Of a stretch of DNA of 64,000 nucleotides, positions 13,072 to 23,497 are shown one piece after another. The stretch spans positions 1-64,000 of the forward strand of contig CAJANN010000366.1 in NCBI GenBank assembly GCA_903941095.1, in the 5' to 3' direction. This stretch comes from an uncultured Rhodospirillaceae bacterium (lineage in GTDB: Bacteria; Pseudomonadota; Alphaproteobacteria; Rhodospirillales; Magnetospirillaceae). How positions within the stretch are numbered: position 1 is the stretch's first letter; every line of letters begins with the position of its first letter. The translations under genes were made by a program, and so were the position numbers. The notes beneath the pieces are model-generated. The model ran no database searches. It had not been told where the DNA came from and worked only from the letters and a program-made list of their open reading frames with translations.

Positions 13072-14595
13072 TCAACTGCAATCGGAGTTTTTTCGCCACC
13101 CCTGTTGCGATCCTGAAACAGCTTCGGCGGCCATGACGGTGAAGTGGAACACCGATCCGCCATCTTCCGCCGCCTCGACCCAGATGCGCCCGCCGTGCCG
13201 ATCGACGATTTTCTTGGCGATGGCCAGGCCGATGCCGGTGCCGGGATAGGCCGAACGGCTGTGAAGCCGCTGAAAGATCTGAAAAATCCGCTCGCGTCCG
13301 GCCTCGGGTACGCCGATGCCGTTGTCGGCCACCGAGATCCGCCAGCCGCCTTCGATTGCGGCCGAACTGACGATGATGCGGGGAACCTGCCCGGCAGCCC
13401 GGTATTTCAAGGCGTTGCCCAGCAGATTCTGCAGCAGCCGGACCAGCAGCGGCGCCTCGCCCAGCACCTGCGGCAGGGGCGCCGGGCGGATGATCTCGGC
13501 CTGGGTCTCGGCGATGGAAACCGCCAGGTTGGCCAGGGCCATGTCCAGAATGTCCTCAAGCGATACCGGAGCCAGAACCGGCTCGTTGCGCCCGACCCGG
13601 GAATAGGCCAGCAGATCGTCGATCATCTGCTTCATCCGCAGGGCGCCGTCATTCATGTAGCCCAGGAACTCGCGGCCATCGGCATCCAGGGCGGATCCGT
13701 AACGTTTTTCCAGCAATTGTGCGTATCCGCCGACCATGCGCAATGGCTCCTGCAGATCGTGCGAGGCGATATAGGCGAAGTTCTCCAGCTCGGCATTGGA
13801 GCGGTGCAATTCAGCATTGGCGGTCCGCAGGGCGGCGGTCCTTTCGGCGACCACGCGTTCCTGGGCGGCGTTGACCGCCTCCAGCCGCAGCCAGCCCTGC
13901 CGCAGGCGGGCCAGGAAGACCAGACTGCCCCCGCTGAGGATCAGAAAGCCCAAGCCATGCACCAGAACAGTCTGTTGCCGGAGCGGGCCGATCATCGCCA
14001 CGAATTCGGCGGCGGGAAGTCCGACCGACAGCCCGCCGCGCACGTCGCCCAGCCGATATCCCTGCTCGGCATGGCATTTCAGGCAGGGTTCCTCGACCGG
14101 CAGGCGGGCCATGTAGCGAAACATCGACCGGCCGTCTTCGACCACCCGTTCCAGCACTTCCGGCCGCCCGGCCTCGATGGCGGCCAGGGCGGCGTCTTCC
14201 CACGGATCGGGGGCGTTGGCCGGCCGGATCGGCTTGCGGCTGGTCAGCCGCAGCTGCATTCCCTGACCGGCGCTGATCATGTCCGCCACCTGGCGCGTCA
14301 TGTAGGCCGGATTGATCTTGGTATAGGCGCGGCCACTGACGGTGACGTCGCGCTCGGGATCCTTCAGCCACTCGTTGGGCGGCGTGGCGTCGGTGGTCGG
14401 GACGTAGACCCCGCCATGCCGGGCGTTCCACAGCCGGGTGGTCTGGATGACCATCACCATCATGCGGCTGCGGGCCAGGGCCGCCTCGCCGACCTGAGTG
14501 TCGAGAACGCCCAGGTTGTGCCACAGGGACAAGCCCACCAGCGCCACCCACAGCGCCACTATTCCCAGTCCTGCCCGGATTCCCGGCACGCGCAT
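13072..14595 (-). CDS. Membrane sensor histidine kinase with DUF3365/Tll0287-like c-type heme-binding periplasmic domain
   Basis: N-terminal TM, PCLKCHAEQGYRLGDVRGGLSV (CXXCH), second TM, HisKA FAYIASHDLQEPLRMV, HATPase DNGIGVP..GTGIGLAIAKKIVDRHGG. Confidence 0.85.
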   Translation of the reverse strand: MRVPGIRAGLGIVALWVALVGLSLWHNLGVLDTQVGEAALARSRMMVMVIQTTRLWNARHGGVYVPTTDATPPNEWLKDPERDVTVSGRAYTKINPAYMTRQVADMISAGQGMQLRLTSRKPIRPANAPDPWEDAALAAIEAGRPEVLERVVEDGRSMFRYMARLPVEEPCLKCHAEQGYRLGDVRGGLSVGLPAAEFVAMIGPLRQQTVLVHGLGFLILSGGSLVFLARLRQGWLRLEAVNAAQERVVAERTAALRTANAELHRSNAELENFAYIASHDLQEPLRMVGGYAQLLEKRYGSALDADGREFLGYMNDGALRMKQMIDDLLAYSRVGRNEPVLAPVSLEDILDMALANLAVSIAETQAEIIRPAPLPQVLGEAPLLVRLLQNLLGNALKYRAAGQVPRIIVSSAAIEGGWRISVADNGIGVPEAGRERIFQIFQRLHSRSAYPGTGIGLAIAKKIVDRHGGRIWVEAAEDGGSVFHFTVMAAEAVSGSQQGWRKNSDCS

Positions 14596-14693
14596 GCTGC
14601 CCTACCCCACCAGACGGTCCACCGCGCCTCCCCTTGGCGGCGACCAGCATACCTCAAGGGGCGAACAGCGCACAATCGCGCACGGGCCGCCGG

Positions 14694-14722
14694 CCAGGGT
14701 GATCGTCAAAGGCGATCACCCT
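14694..14722. repeat. Short palindrome CCAGGGTGATCGtcaaaggCGATCACCCT flanked by a 10-bp direct repeat
   Basis: 11-bp perfect inverted arms; GGGCCGCCGG at 14684-14693 and 14723-14732. Confidence 0.7.
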
Positions 14723-14836
14723 GGGCCGCCGGATCCCGACCCGCACCCCAAACCCGTTGGCCGGCAACGAAACCTTGCTTGCATCGATGCCCGTTTCGGG
14801 GGAAAAGCCTGTATATACAACACTCAAACGAGCCCC

Positions 14837-16360
14837 ATGACCGCCCACGCCCCCACCATCGCCTTTTCCGGCATCGAATGTCTGGACATCGACGTCCAGG
14901 TCCAGGTCGCCAACGGCCTGCCGGCCTTCACCATCGTCGGGCTGCCGGACAAGGCGGTGGGCGAAAGCCGCGAACGGGTGCGGGCGGCCTTCAACGCGCT
15001 GGGCCTCGCGCTGCCGCCGAAACGAATCACCGTCAACCTGGCCCCGGCCGATCTGCTGAAGGAAGGCAGTCATTTCGACCTGCCCATCGCCCTGGGCCTG
15101 CTGGCGGCGATGGGGGTGCTGCCGGCCGACGAACTGGCCGGCTATGTCAGCCTGGGCGAACTGGGCCTGGACGGATCGCTGGCCGCGGTGTCGGGGGTGC
15201 TGCCGGCGGCCATCGCCGCCGCCGCCGCCGGCCGCGGCCTGATCTGCCCCGCCATCCAGGGACCCGAGGCGGCCTGGGCCGACGGCATCGAAATCCTGGC
15301 CCCGGCCACCCTGCTGGCACTGATCAACCATTTCAAGGGCACCCAGGTGCTGGCCCGGCCCGAGGCCCGGCTGGCGGAAGACGCCGGCGGCCTGCCCGAC
15401 CTGCGCGACGTCAAGGGCCAGGAGACCGCCAAACGCGCCCTGGAGGTGGCGGCGGCCGGCGGCCACAATCTTCTGATGATCGGCCCGCCGGGATCGGGCA
15501 AGTCGATGCTGGCGGCACGGCTGCCCGGCCTGTTGCCACCCCTGTCGGGAGCCGAGGCGCTGGAGGTCAGCATGATCCATTCGGTCGCCGGCCAGCTGGC
15601 GGAAGGCCGGCTGCTGCGCCGTCGCCCCTTTCGCGACCCGCACCATTCCGCCTCCGTTCCGGCCCTGGTGGGCGGCGGCCAGCGCGCCCGGCCCGGCGAG
15701 GTGTCGCTGGCCCATGCCGGCGTGCTGTTTCTGGACGAGCTGCCGGAATTCCAGCGCGCCGCCCTGGAGGCGTTGCGCCAGCCCCTGGAAAGCGGCCGGG
15801 TCAGCGTCGCCCGGGCCAACGCCCATGTCGGCTATCCGGCCCGCATCCAGCTGGTGGCGGCGATGAATCCCTGCCGTTGCGGCCATCTGGGCGATGCCGC
15901 CCTGGCCTGCGGCAAGGCCCCCAGATGCGGGGCCGAGTACCAGTCGCGCATTTCCGGCCCGCTGTTCGACCGCATCGACCTGCATGTCGAGGTGCCGGCG
16001 GTCAATCCCGCCGATCTGTCGCTGCCGGCGGCGGCGGAAGATTCGGCCCGCGTCGCCGCCCGGGTCGCCGCCGCCCGCGCCATCCAGGCCGATCGTTTCG
16101 CCGCCCTGGCCCCGGGCCGGAGCTTGCGCTGCAATGCCGAGGCCGACGGCGACCTGCTGGACCGCATCGCCGCCCCCGATGCCGACGGCCGGCGGCTGCT
16201 GACCGAAGCGGCCGAGCACATGCGGTTGTCGGCCCGCGGCTATCACCGGGTGCTGCGGGTCGCCCGCACCCTGGCCGACCTGGCCGGCGGCGGCGGCATC
16301 GGCCGTCTGCACGTGGCCGAGGCCCTGTCCTATCGCCGGCTGATGCCCGGCCGGTCCTGA
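14837..16360 (+). CDS. YifB/ComM family Mg chelatase-like AAA ATPase
   Basis: IDVQVQVANGLPAFTIVGLPDKAVGESRERVRAAF, LLMIGPPGSGKSMLAARLPGLLP, GVLFLDELPEF. Confidence 0.95.
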   Translation: MTAHAPTIAFSGIECLDIDVQVQVANGLPAFTIVGLPDKAVGESRERVRAAFNALGLALPPKRITVNLAPADLLKEGSHFDLPIALGLLAAMGVLPADELAGYVSLGELGLDGSLAAVSGVLPAAIAAAAAGRGLICPAIQGPEAAWADGIEILAPATLLALINHFKGTQVLARPEARLAEDAGGLPDLRDVKGQETAKRALEVAAAGGHNLLMIGPPGSGKSMLAARLPGLLPPLSGAEALEVSMIHSVAGQLAEGRLLRRRPFRDPHHSASVPALVGGGQRARPGEVSLAHAGVLFLDELPEFQRAALEALRQPLESGRVSVARANAHVGYPARIQLVAAMNPCRCGHLGDAALACGKAPRCGAEYQSRISGPLFDRIDLHVEVPAVNPADLSLPAAAEDSARVAARVAAARAIQADRFAALAPGRSLRCNAEADGDLLDRIAAPDADGRRLLTEAAEHMRLSARGYHRVLRVARTLADLAGGGGIGRLHVAEALSYRRLMPGRS

Positions 16361-16442
16361 TCCCCCGCCGCTCTTGACCAACGTCGGGTCGGGAGCGGCA
16401 AAAGCGCGATAGAACATGGCCTTCACCATCGGGGGGTCCAGC

Positions 16443-16790
16443 ATGAACGACACCTTCAGGATCTGGGCGCCGCGCCTGTTGCTGGCCGCCGAGCTGGCGC
16501 TGTTCGCCTATGTCGCCGGCCATTCCGACGTCGGCCTGAAAACCGGGCTGGTCGACGGCCAGCCCGTCGGCACCTGTTCGGAACAGGAATTCGCCACCGT
16601 CGGCATGGCCTGGCTGGGCATGACCTGCCTGGCCTTCGCCGGCTGCCTGCTGTCGCTGTTCGGCCGCTCGAAATGGCTGGGCCTGCTGCTGTTCGCCCTG
16701 CCGGTCATCACCGCCACCACCCTGGCGAAATACCAGGAAGACCGCTTCCCCGCCTGCTGGGAACGGCCGGCCGACCCCAACAAATCCTAG
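16443..16790 (+). CDS. Hypothetical small membrane protein
   Basis: Three hydrophobic segments; no recognised family. Confidence 0.6.
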   Translation: MNDTFRIWAPRLLLAAELALFAYVAGHSDVGLKTGLVDGQPVGTCSEQEFATVGMAWLGMTCLAFAGCLLSLFGRSKWLGLLLFALPVITATTLAKYQEDRFPACWERPADPNKS

Positions 16791-17584
16791 AAATCGCCTT
16801 CGATCAGCACCGGGACGTGGTCGGACGGCTGCGTCCATTGCCGGCATTCCCGCGCCACCAGGGCCGACCGCAGGCCGGCGGCCAGGGGCGGGGTCACCCA
16901 GACATGGTCCAGACGGCGGCCGCGATCGTTCTTCTGCCAGTCGGGCGAGCGATAGCTCCACCAGCTGTACAGATGTTCGCTGGGCGGAATGAACCGGCGC
17001 ACCGCGTCGACCCAACCCAGGCTGGCCTGCAGCCGGGCCAGCCGCTCCACCTCGACCGGGGTGTGGCTGACCACTTTCAGCAATTGCCGGTGCGACCACA
17101 CGTCGGTTTCCAGTGGGGCGACATTGAAATCCCCGGTCAGCACCAGCCGGTCGGCCGGGCCATAGCGGGTCGGCAGCCATGCCGTCAGCTCGTCCAGAAA
17201 GGCCAGCTTGTGGGCGAATTTCGGATTGGTCTCCGGGTCCGGCTCGTCGCCGCCGGCCGGGACGTACAGGCAATGCACCTCGGTGCCCTGGATGCGGGCG
17301 GCCAGATGCCGGCAATCGCCCTTGCCGCACCAGTCGGGGGTTTCGACCCGCTCCGCCGGAAATTTCGACAGGATGGCGACGCCGTTATAGCTTTTCATGC
17401 CGCGGAACAACACGTGGGCGAACTCCAGGGCGCGACATTCCTCCAACGGAAACAGCGGGTCGTCGACCTTGATCTCTTGCAGGCACAGCACGTCGGGCCG
17501 CAGGGTTTCCACCACCTGACGCAACAGACCCAGGCGCAGGCGCAGCGAATTGATGTTCCAGGTGACCAGACGCACGGGCGGCAA
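16787..17584 (-). CDS. xth: Exodeoxyribonuclease III
   Basis: VRLVTWNINSLRLRL, CLQEIKVDD, LTGDFNVAP, RRLDHVWVT, SDHVPVL. Confidence 0.95.
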   Translation of the reverse strand: MPPVRLVTWNINSLRLRLGLLRQVVETLRPDVLCLQEIKVDDPLFPLEECRALEFAHVLFRGMKSYNGVAILSKFPAERVETPDWCGKGDCRHLAARIQGTEVHCLYVPAGGDEPDPETNPKFAHKLAFLDELTAWLPTRYGPADRLVLTGDFNVAPLETDVWSHRQLLKVVSHTPVEVERLARLQASLGWVDAVRRFIPPSEHLYSWWSYRSPDWQKNDRGRRLDHVWVTPPLAAGLRSALVARECRQWTQPSDHVPVLIEGDF

Positions 17585-17636
17585 CTCCTCGAAGACGGGG
17601 AGGGTGCCATAGCATGGCGGCGAGGCCGAAAACAGG

Positions 17637-17718
17637 GGGCGCCCGGTCAGGGGGGTAACCGGGCGCCCGTGCTGCTCCGTGCGGAGCGCGGGGCCGGCAG
17701 GGGAAACCGGCCCCGCGC
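17637..17718. terminator. Two consecutive strong hairpins upstream of xth and ahead of the TPR gene
   Basis: GGGCGCCCGGT/ACCGGGCGCCC (17637-17668) and GCGCGGGGCCGG/CCGGCCCCGCGC (17686-17718). Confidence 0.5.
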
Positions 17719-17871
17719 GACCCCGCCCCGTGGGATGGGGCCGCTCTACAGACGCAAATGGGAAGATCGCGACGATTTCGGTATCGGCACCTTGCGCATG
17801 TCAGATATGCATCAAACGCATGGGCTGGTGCCGTCGCCCCGTGCTGGGATAAGTCTGGAAAAGGGGGGACA

Positions 17872-19173
17872 GTGAGCGCCGACCGGACATTTCACCAGGG
17901 ACTGCAGCATGCCGCCGCCGGGCGGACCACCGAAGCCGCCGCCTGCTGGGCCGAGACCCTGGCCGCCGACCCGGCCCATGTCCAGGCCCGCTTCAACCGC
18001 CTGCTGGCCCTGACCCGCCTGGAACGGCTGGACGAAGCCGAAGCCGAAGCCCGGGCCGGCGAAGCCCATCATCCCGGCAATCCGCAATTTCCTGCCCAGC
18101 GGGGCCGCATCCTGGCCCGGCTGGGCCGCCTGGACGAAGCCGCCGCCTGCCTGCGCCGCGCCCTGACGATGACCGACGATCGCAGCCTGTGGTGGATCCT
18201 GGGTCTGGTGGAACGCGACCGCGGCGACTGGGCCGCCGCCGAAGCGGCGCTGCTGCACGTCGAGGACGAGGTCGAGGCCCGCTTCGAACTGGCCCAGCTG
18301 GCCCTGCGCGACGGCCGCTGGGGCCAGGGCTGGGCCTGGTGGGAAAGCCGTCTGCTGCGGCCGCAGGCCGGCGAAGGCCGCTGGACCATTCCGGAATGGT
18401 CCGGCGGCGATCCGGCCGGGTTGGATCTGCTGGTCTACGGCGAACAGGGGGCCGGCGACACCCTGCAGATGCTGCGCTACGTGCCCGACCTGGCCGCCCG
18501 CGGCGCCACCGTCCGGCTGGCCGTCCACGATTCCCTGCTGCGGCTGCTGGCCGGCTTTCCCGGAATTGCCCAGCTGCTGCCGCTGTCCCGTCCCGTCTGC
18601 CCGGCGACCCGGCGGGTTTCCATCATGTCGCTGCCGCACCGTCTGCCGGCCGACGATCCCCGGCCGGACAGCGTGCCCTATCTGCGGGTGCGGCCCACCA
18701 CCCTGCCCGGACCGGGCCTGAAGGTCGGCGTGGTCTGGGCCGGGGCCGCCGCCTTCGCCGATGCCGGCCGCCGCCATGTCGGCCGCCGCCTGCTGGCTCC
18801 CTTGCTGGCGGTGCCAGGGATACGGCTTTATTCCCTGCAGCTGGACGAGAAGCCGGACGATCCGGCCATCGTCGACCTGGCGCCGCGGATCCACGACTGG
18901 GCCGACACCGCCGGCCTGCTGGCCGGACTGGATCTGCTGGTCAGCGTCGACACCGGCACCGCCCATCTGGCCGGCGCCCTGGGGCTGCCGCTATGGCTGC
19001 TGCTGCACCGCGATTGCGACTGGCGCTGGGGCCACGGCCCGGCCACGCAATGGTACCCGCAGGCGCGGCTGTACCGTCAGCGCGATCCCGGCGACTGGCA
19101 GGACGTCATCGGCCGGGTGGCGGCCGATCTCAGCCTTCGCGCAGCTTCGGCCGGGTCTGGCCGGGGTCCTTGA
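17872..19173 (+). CDS. TPR-repeat protein with glycosyltransferase-like C-terminal domain
   Basis: TPR region; LLVYGEQGAGDTLQMLRYVPDLAARGA; LLVSVDTGTAHLAGALGLPLWLLLHRDCDWRW; GTG start inferred. Confidence 0.8.
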   Translation: MSADRTFHQGLQHAAAGRTTEAAACWAETLAADPAHVQARFNRLLALTRLERLDEAEAEARAGEAHHPGNPQFPAQRGRILARLGRLDEAAACLRRALTMTDDRSLWWILGLVERDRGDWAAAEAALLHVEDEVEARFELAQLALRDGRWGQGWAWWESRLLRPQAGEGRWTIPEWSGGDPAGLDLLVYGEQGAGDTLQMLRYVPDLAARGATVRLAVHDSLLRLLAGFPGIAQLLPLSRPVCPATRRVSIMSLPHRLPADDPRPDSVPYLRVRPTTLPGPGLKVGVVWAGAAAFADAGRRHVGRRLLAPLLAVPGIRLYSLQLDEKPDDPAIVDLAPRIHDWADTAGLLAGLDLLVSVDTGTAHLAGALGLPLWLLLHRDCDWRWGHGPATQWYPQARLYRQRDPGDWQDVIGRVAADLSLRAASAGSGRGP

Positions 19174-19786
19174 ACTCGAACAGCCTGGGGTCCAGGGGCA
19201 GGCCGGTCTGGGTCTCGAACAGCGACACCGCGGTGGTGTTTCCCTGCGGGTCGAGCACTCGCCATTGCTTCAGGGCGAACGGCCGCTCGGTGAAGACCAG
19301 GGTCAGCTCGCCCTGGCCGGGATCGTCGGCCTGCACCAGCGAAACGGTCAGGATGCCGGGAGCGCGGCCGACGCGGATGACGGCGACATCCTTGTCGTCC
19401 AGGCGGACGTTGTCGCGCACCAGGATTCCCGCCGGCGTCGAATCCAGCGGAATATAGCTGGGGGCATCCAGGTCCCGGTCGTGGACGATCAGGAAGCGGC
19501 CGTCGGCCACCACCAGCATCGGCGACGGCGGATCGTACTGCAGCCGCATGCGGCCGGGGCGGGAAAAGAAAGCGGTGCCTTCGGTCTGGGCACCGTTGGG
19601 GGCGATCTGCAGAAAGCGGGCCTTCAGGGTGCTGAAGGAATTGAGGAACGCCTCGGCCCGCTCGACGTCGGCGCGGTCCTGGGCGGACAGCGCCTTGCGC
19701 GAAGCCGCCCGCGCCGGCAAAGCCAGGGGCAGGGCGGCGGACAAGGCCAGAAAGCGGCGGCGGGTCAGGTGGAACACGGGAATCAA
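19130..19786 (-). CDS. lolA: Outer-membrane lipoprotein carrier protein LolA family
   Basis: LNSFSTLKARFLQIAPNGAQTEGTAFFSRPGRMRLQYDPPSPMLVVADG. Confidence 0.9.
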   Translation of the reverse strand: MIPVFHLTRRRFLALSAALPLALPARAASRKALSAQDRADVERAEAFLNSFSTLKARFLQIAPNGAQTEGTAFFSRPGRMRLQYDPPSPMLVVADGRFLIVHDRDLDAPSYIPLDSTPAGILVRDNVRLDDKDVAVIRVGRAPGILTVSLVQADDPGQGELTLVFTERPFALKQWRVLDPQGNTTAVSLFETQTGLPLDPRLFEFKDPGQTRPKLREG

Positions 19787-19838
19787 TCTCCGGGTGGAAC
19801 GGTGATGCCGGATCTATGGCCGGCAATCATGGCGAAAT

Positions 19839-22235
19839 TCAGGACTCGTCACGGGTCGACCGGGCCAGCACTTCGCGCTTGCCGACATGATTGGCCTTGC
19901 TGACCACGCCTTCGGCCTCCATGCGTTCGATCAGGCGGGCGGCACGATTGTAGCCGATCTGCAGATGACGCTGGACGAAACTGGTGGAGGCTTTGCCCTC
20001 CCGGGCCACCAGCGCCACCGCCTGATCGTACAGGTCGTCGCCCGATCCGCCGCCCTCGCCGGGGGCGCCGAAGCCGCCTTCTTCCTCTTGCGTCACCGAT
20101 TCGACATAGTCGGGCTCGCCCTGGCCGCGCAGATGCTCGACCACCAGCTCGACCTCCTGGTCCGAAACGAACGGCCCGTGCACGCGGGTGATGCGCCCGC
20201 CCGCGGCCATGTACAGCATGTCGCCCTGGCCCAGCAGCTGCTCGGCCCCCTGTTCGCCCAGAATGGTCCGCGAATCGATCTTCGAGGTGACCTGGAACGA
20301 GATGCGGGTGGGGAAATTGGCCTTGATGGTGCCGGTGATGACGTCCACCGACGGCCGCTGGGTGGCCATGATCAGATGAATGCCGGCGGCACGGGCCATC
20401 TGGGCCAGCCGCTGCACCGCCCCTTCGATATCCTTGCCGGCCACCAGCATCAGGTCGGCCATTTCGTCGACGATGACGACGATGAAGGGCAACGCCTTCA
20501 GATCCAGCAGCTGTTCCTCGTAGATCGGCTTGCCGGTGTCGGTGTCGAAGCCGGTCTGCACCGTGCGGGTCAGCTGTTCGCCGCGGTCGCGGGCCTCGGC
20601 CAGGCGCTGGTTGTAGCCGGCGATGTTGCGCACCCCCAGCTGGCTCATGGCGCGGTAGCGGTCTTCCATCTCGCGCACCGCCCATTTCAGCGCCACCACC
20701 GCCTTGCCCGGTTCGGTGACCACCGGCGCCAGCAGATGGGGAATGCCGTCATAGACCGACAGTTCCAGCATCTTGGGATCGATCATGATCACCCGGCATT
20801 CTTCCGGGGTCAGACGGTACAGCAGCGACAGGATCATGGTGTTGACCGCCACCGACTTGCCCGAGCCGGTGGTGCCGGCGATCAGCAGGTGCGGCATGCG
20901 GGCCAGATCGACCATCACCGGCCCGCCGCCGATATCCTTGCCCAGCACCAGGGTCAGCCGGGCGCCGGCCTTCTCGAACTGTTCGGCGGCCAGCAGCTCG
21001 CGCAGGAACACCGTCTCGCGCCGGGCGTTGGGCAATTCGATGCCGATGACCGAGCGGCCGGGGATGGTGGCGATGCGCACCGACAGCGCGCTCATCGAAC
21101 GGGCGATGTCGTCGGCCAGACCGATGACGCGGCTGGTCTTGGTGCCGGGGGCCGGCTCCAGCTCGTAAAGCGTCACCACCGGCCCGGGCCGGACCTTGAC
21201 CACCTTGCCGTTGACCCCGAAATCCTCCAGCACCGATTCCAGCATCCTGGCGTTCTGGGCCAAGCCATCCTGGTTGACCTGCAGGCGGTTGCCCTCGGGC
21301 GGCAGCGACAGCAGCGACAGCGGCGGCAGGTTCCAGCCGGGGCCGACCGGCCCGCCCAGATCCAGCGTCCCCTGACGGGTGGCCCGTTCACGCTTGCCCG
21401 CCGGCGGCGGCGGCCGTTTCGGTTCGACCAGGCTCGCCGGTTCGGCCGGACGGCGAGGGCTTTCGGCAACCGGGGCGGGCGGCATGGCGATGACCGCGTC
21501 GTCATCGTCGTCGTCATCGTCGATCCCGGCGGCGGCCCAGCGCACGGAAGGCGGCGGCTCGCGCACCACCGGCTCGTGGGGGGGGACACGATGGCGGAAG
21601 GCGGCGGCGGCGTGGCCGGTGGCCACCGCCACCCGGATCGACCGGCTGCCGGCCTTGGACAGGCCGGCCCAATCGGCCGGCGACAGGCCCAGGGCGAAGA
21701 TCAGACCGGCAAAGCCCAGCGCCCCGGCCAGAAAACCGATGGTCCAGACGAATTCCGGCGGCACCGCCGGCGCCAGGATGGCCCACACCACCCGCCCCAA
21801 CGCTCCGCCGGCACCGGCGACGATATCGGGAGCCGGCAGCGGCAGCGCCGCCAGGGCCAGCGACCACAGCAGCACCGCCAGCGGCAGCACCGCCACCCGC
21901 CCCATCCACAGGGACGGCGCCCGGGCTCGGATCAGGGTGCGCAATCCCCAGATGCCGGCCACCAGCACCGCCACCCAGGCGGCCAGACCGAACAATTGCC
22001 CCAGCAGGTCGGCCAGAACGGCGCCGAAATACCCCAGCGCATTGTGCGCCGGACCGTCGACCACCCTGTTGAACGAAGGGTCGCGGGAATCGGCGGTCAG
22101 CAGGGCGGCGGCCGTCAGGCCGGCCAGGACCAGCAGCAGCAGGCCGCCGCCACGGGCCGCCAGCCGCCACAGGGCATCGGCCGCCCCCTTGGGAAGAAAA
22201 CCGCCCCTGCCAATTCCCTTCTTGGCCGCGGCCAT
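19839..22235 (-). CDS. ftsK: DNA translocase FtsK
   Basis: N-terminal TM segments; [64 protein letters not shown]-terminal winged helix. Confidence 0.97.
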   Translation of the reverse strand: MAAAKKGIGRGGFLPKGAADALWRLAARGGGLLLLVLAGLTAAALLTADSRDPSFNRVVDGPAHNALGYFGAVLADLLGQLFGLAAWVAVLVAGIWGLRTLIRARAPSLWMGRVAVLPLAVLLWSLALAALPLPAPDIVAGAGGALGRVVWAILAPAVPPEFVWTIGFLAGALGFAGLIFALGLSPADWAGLSKAGSRSIRVAVATGHAAAAFRHRVPPHEPVVREPPPSVRWAAAGIDDDDDDDDAVIAMPPAPVAESPRRPAEPASLVEPKRPPPPAGKRERATRQGTLDLGGPVGPGWNLPPLSLLSLPPEGNRLQVNQDGLAQNARMLESVLEDFGVNGKVVKVRPGPVVTLYELEPAPGTKTSRVIGLADDIARSMSALSVRIATIPGRSVIGIELPNARRETVFLRELLAAEQFEKAGARLTLVLGKDIGGGPVMVDLARMPHLLIAGTTGSGKSVAVNTMILSLLYRLTPEECRVIMIDPKMLELSVYDGIPHLLAPVVTEPGKAVVALKWAVREMEDRYRAMSQLGVRNIAGYNQRLAEARDRGEQLTRTVQTGFDTDTGKPIYEEQLLDLKALPFIVVIVDEMADLMLVAGKDIEGAVQRLAQMARAAGIHLIMATQRPSVDVITGTIKANFPTRISFQVTSKIDSRTILGEQGAEQLLGQGDMLYMAAGGRITRVHGPFVSDQEVELVVEHLRGQGEPDYVESVTQEEEGGFGAPGEGGGSGDDLYDQAVALVAREGKASTSFVQRHLQIGYNRAARLIERMEAEGVVSKANHVGKREVLARSTRDES

Positions 22236-22248
22236 GATCCTTGTACTC

Positions 22249-23409
22249 CTACAGCACCTCGGCGAGGCGGGTCAGCGCCCGCTCGGTCGTGGCCAGATCG
22301 TGGACCAGGGCAACCCGGATGAAGCGGTCGCCCACTCCGTCGCGAGCCAGATAGCGGCCGGGCAGGACCCGGATTCCGGCCTGCCGCCACAGTTTCAGGG
22401 CCGCCTGCTCGCCGTCGCCGACATCCAGCCACAGGAAGAAGCCGCCCGGCGGCCGGGCAAAGCCGAACCGCCCCCCCAGCAGACGTTCGGCGATATCCAG
22501 CTTGGCGCGGTACAGACGGCGGTTTTCCTCGACATGGGCCTCGTCGCGCCACAGGGCCGCCGCCGCCGCCAGGACCGGCAGCGGCGTCGCCGCCCCGCCA
22601 TAGGAGCGCAGGCGCTGAAACGCCGCCATCACCGCCGGATCGCCGGCCACGAAGCCCGAGCGCAGGCCGGGAACGCTGGAGCGTTTCGACAGGGAATGGA
22701 ACACCAGCACGTTGTCGGCGCCGCCGCCCAGCCGGGCGCAGGCCTGCAGCGCCCCCGGCGGCGCCTCGCGGTCCCAGATCTCGGAATAGCATTCGTCGAC
22801 CGCCAGCACGAAGCCGCGTTCGCGCGCCAGCCGCACCGTCCGCTCCAGCAGGGCCAGATCGGCCACCGAGCCCTGCGGATTGGCCGGACTGCACAGATAG
22901 GCCAGGGCGACGCGGTCCAGGATGTCGTCGGGCAGGGCCGAAAAATCCGGCTGCGATGCCGGACCGGCGGCGCCGGGGACGAAGACCGGCTCGGCGCCGG
23001 CCATGATCGCCGCCCCGACATAGACCTGATAGAACGGGTTGGGCAACAGCACCACCGGCCGGGCCTTGCCCGATCCCACCACGGTCTGGGCGATCAGGTA
23101 CAGCGCCTCGCGGGTGCCGGCCACCGGCAGGATCATGCGGTCGGCGTCGACCATGCCGTCCGGCAGGCCGAACCGGCCGGTCAGCCAGCCGGCGGCGGCG
23201 GCGCGGAAATCCGCCGATCCCTGCGCCGGCGGATACTTGCCCCACGATCCGGCCTGTTCGGCCAGAACGGCTGCCACCAGCGGCGGCGGCGGATGCTGGG
23301 GTTCGCCGATGGACATGACGATGCTGTCGGGTCCGGGAGCCCCCCCCAGCAGGTCGGCAAGCCGCTGAAAGGGATAGTCGGTCAGTTGGTCGAGACGTTC
23401 GTTGAGCAT
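22249..23409 (-). CDS. Class I/II aminotransferase (succinyldiaminopimelate transaminase DapC-like)
   Basis: [52 protein letters not shown]. Confidence 0.88.
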   Translation of the reverse strand: MLNERLDQLTDYPFQRLADLLGGAPGPDSIVMSIGEPQHPPPPLVAAVLAEQAGSWGKYPPAQGSADFRAAAAGWLTGRFGLPDGMVDADRMILPVAGTREALYLIAQTVVGSGKARPVVLLPNPFYQVYVGAAIMAGAEPVFVPGAAGPASQPDFSALPDDILDRVALAYLCSPANPQGSVADLALLERTVRLARERGFVLAVDECYSEIWDREAPPGALQACARLGGGADNVLVFHSLSKRSSVPGLRSGFVAGDPAVMAAFQRLRSYGGAATPLPVLAAAAALWRDEAHVEENRRLYRAKLDIAERLLGGRFGFARPPGGFFLWLDVGDGEQAALKLWRQAGIRVLPGRYLARDGVGDRFIRVALVHDLATTERALTRLAEVL

Positions 23410-23497
23410 GGACCCTGTTCTAACCCAGGGCTTGCCGGTACAGCAAGGGGCGCGGCCCTGCGGCCGCGCCCCCCGTGTCCCGCCCCCCGGCTGCGGA

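Noticed and set aside
13144-16377. 1077-aa plus-strand ORF
   Set aside because: Antisense to the sensor kinase and then out of frame across the ComM-like gene; composition (R/P/G/Q-rich) typical of GC-rich shadow ORFs
19887-22322. 811-aa plus-strand ORF
   Set aside because: Antisense of ftsK; H/Q/G-rich shadow translation with no domain signature
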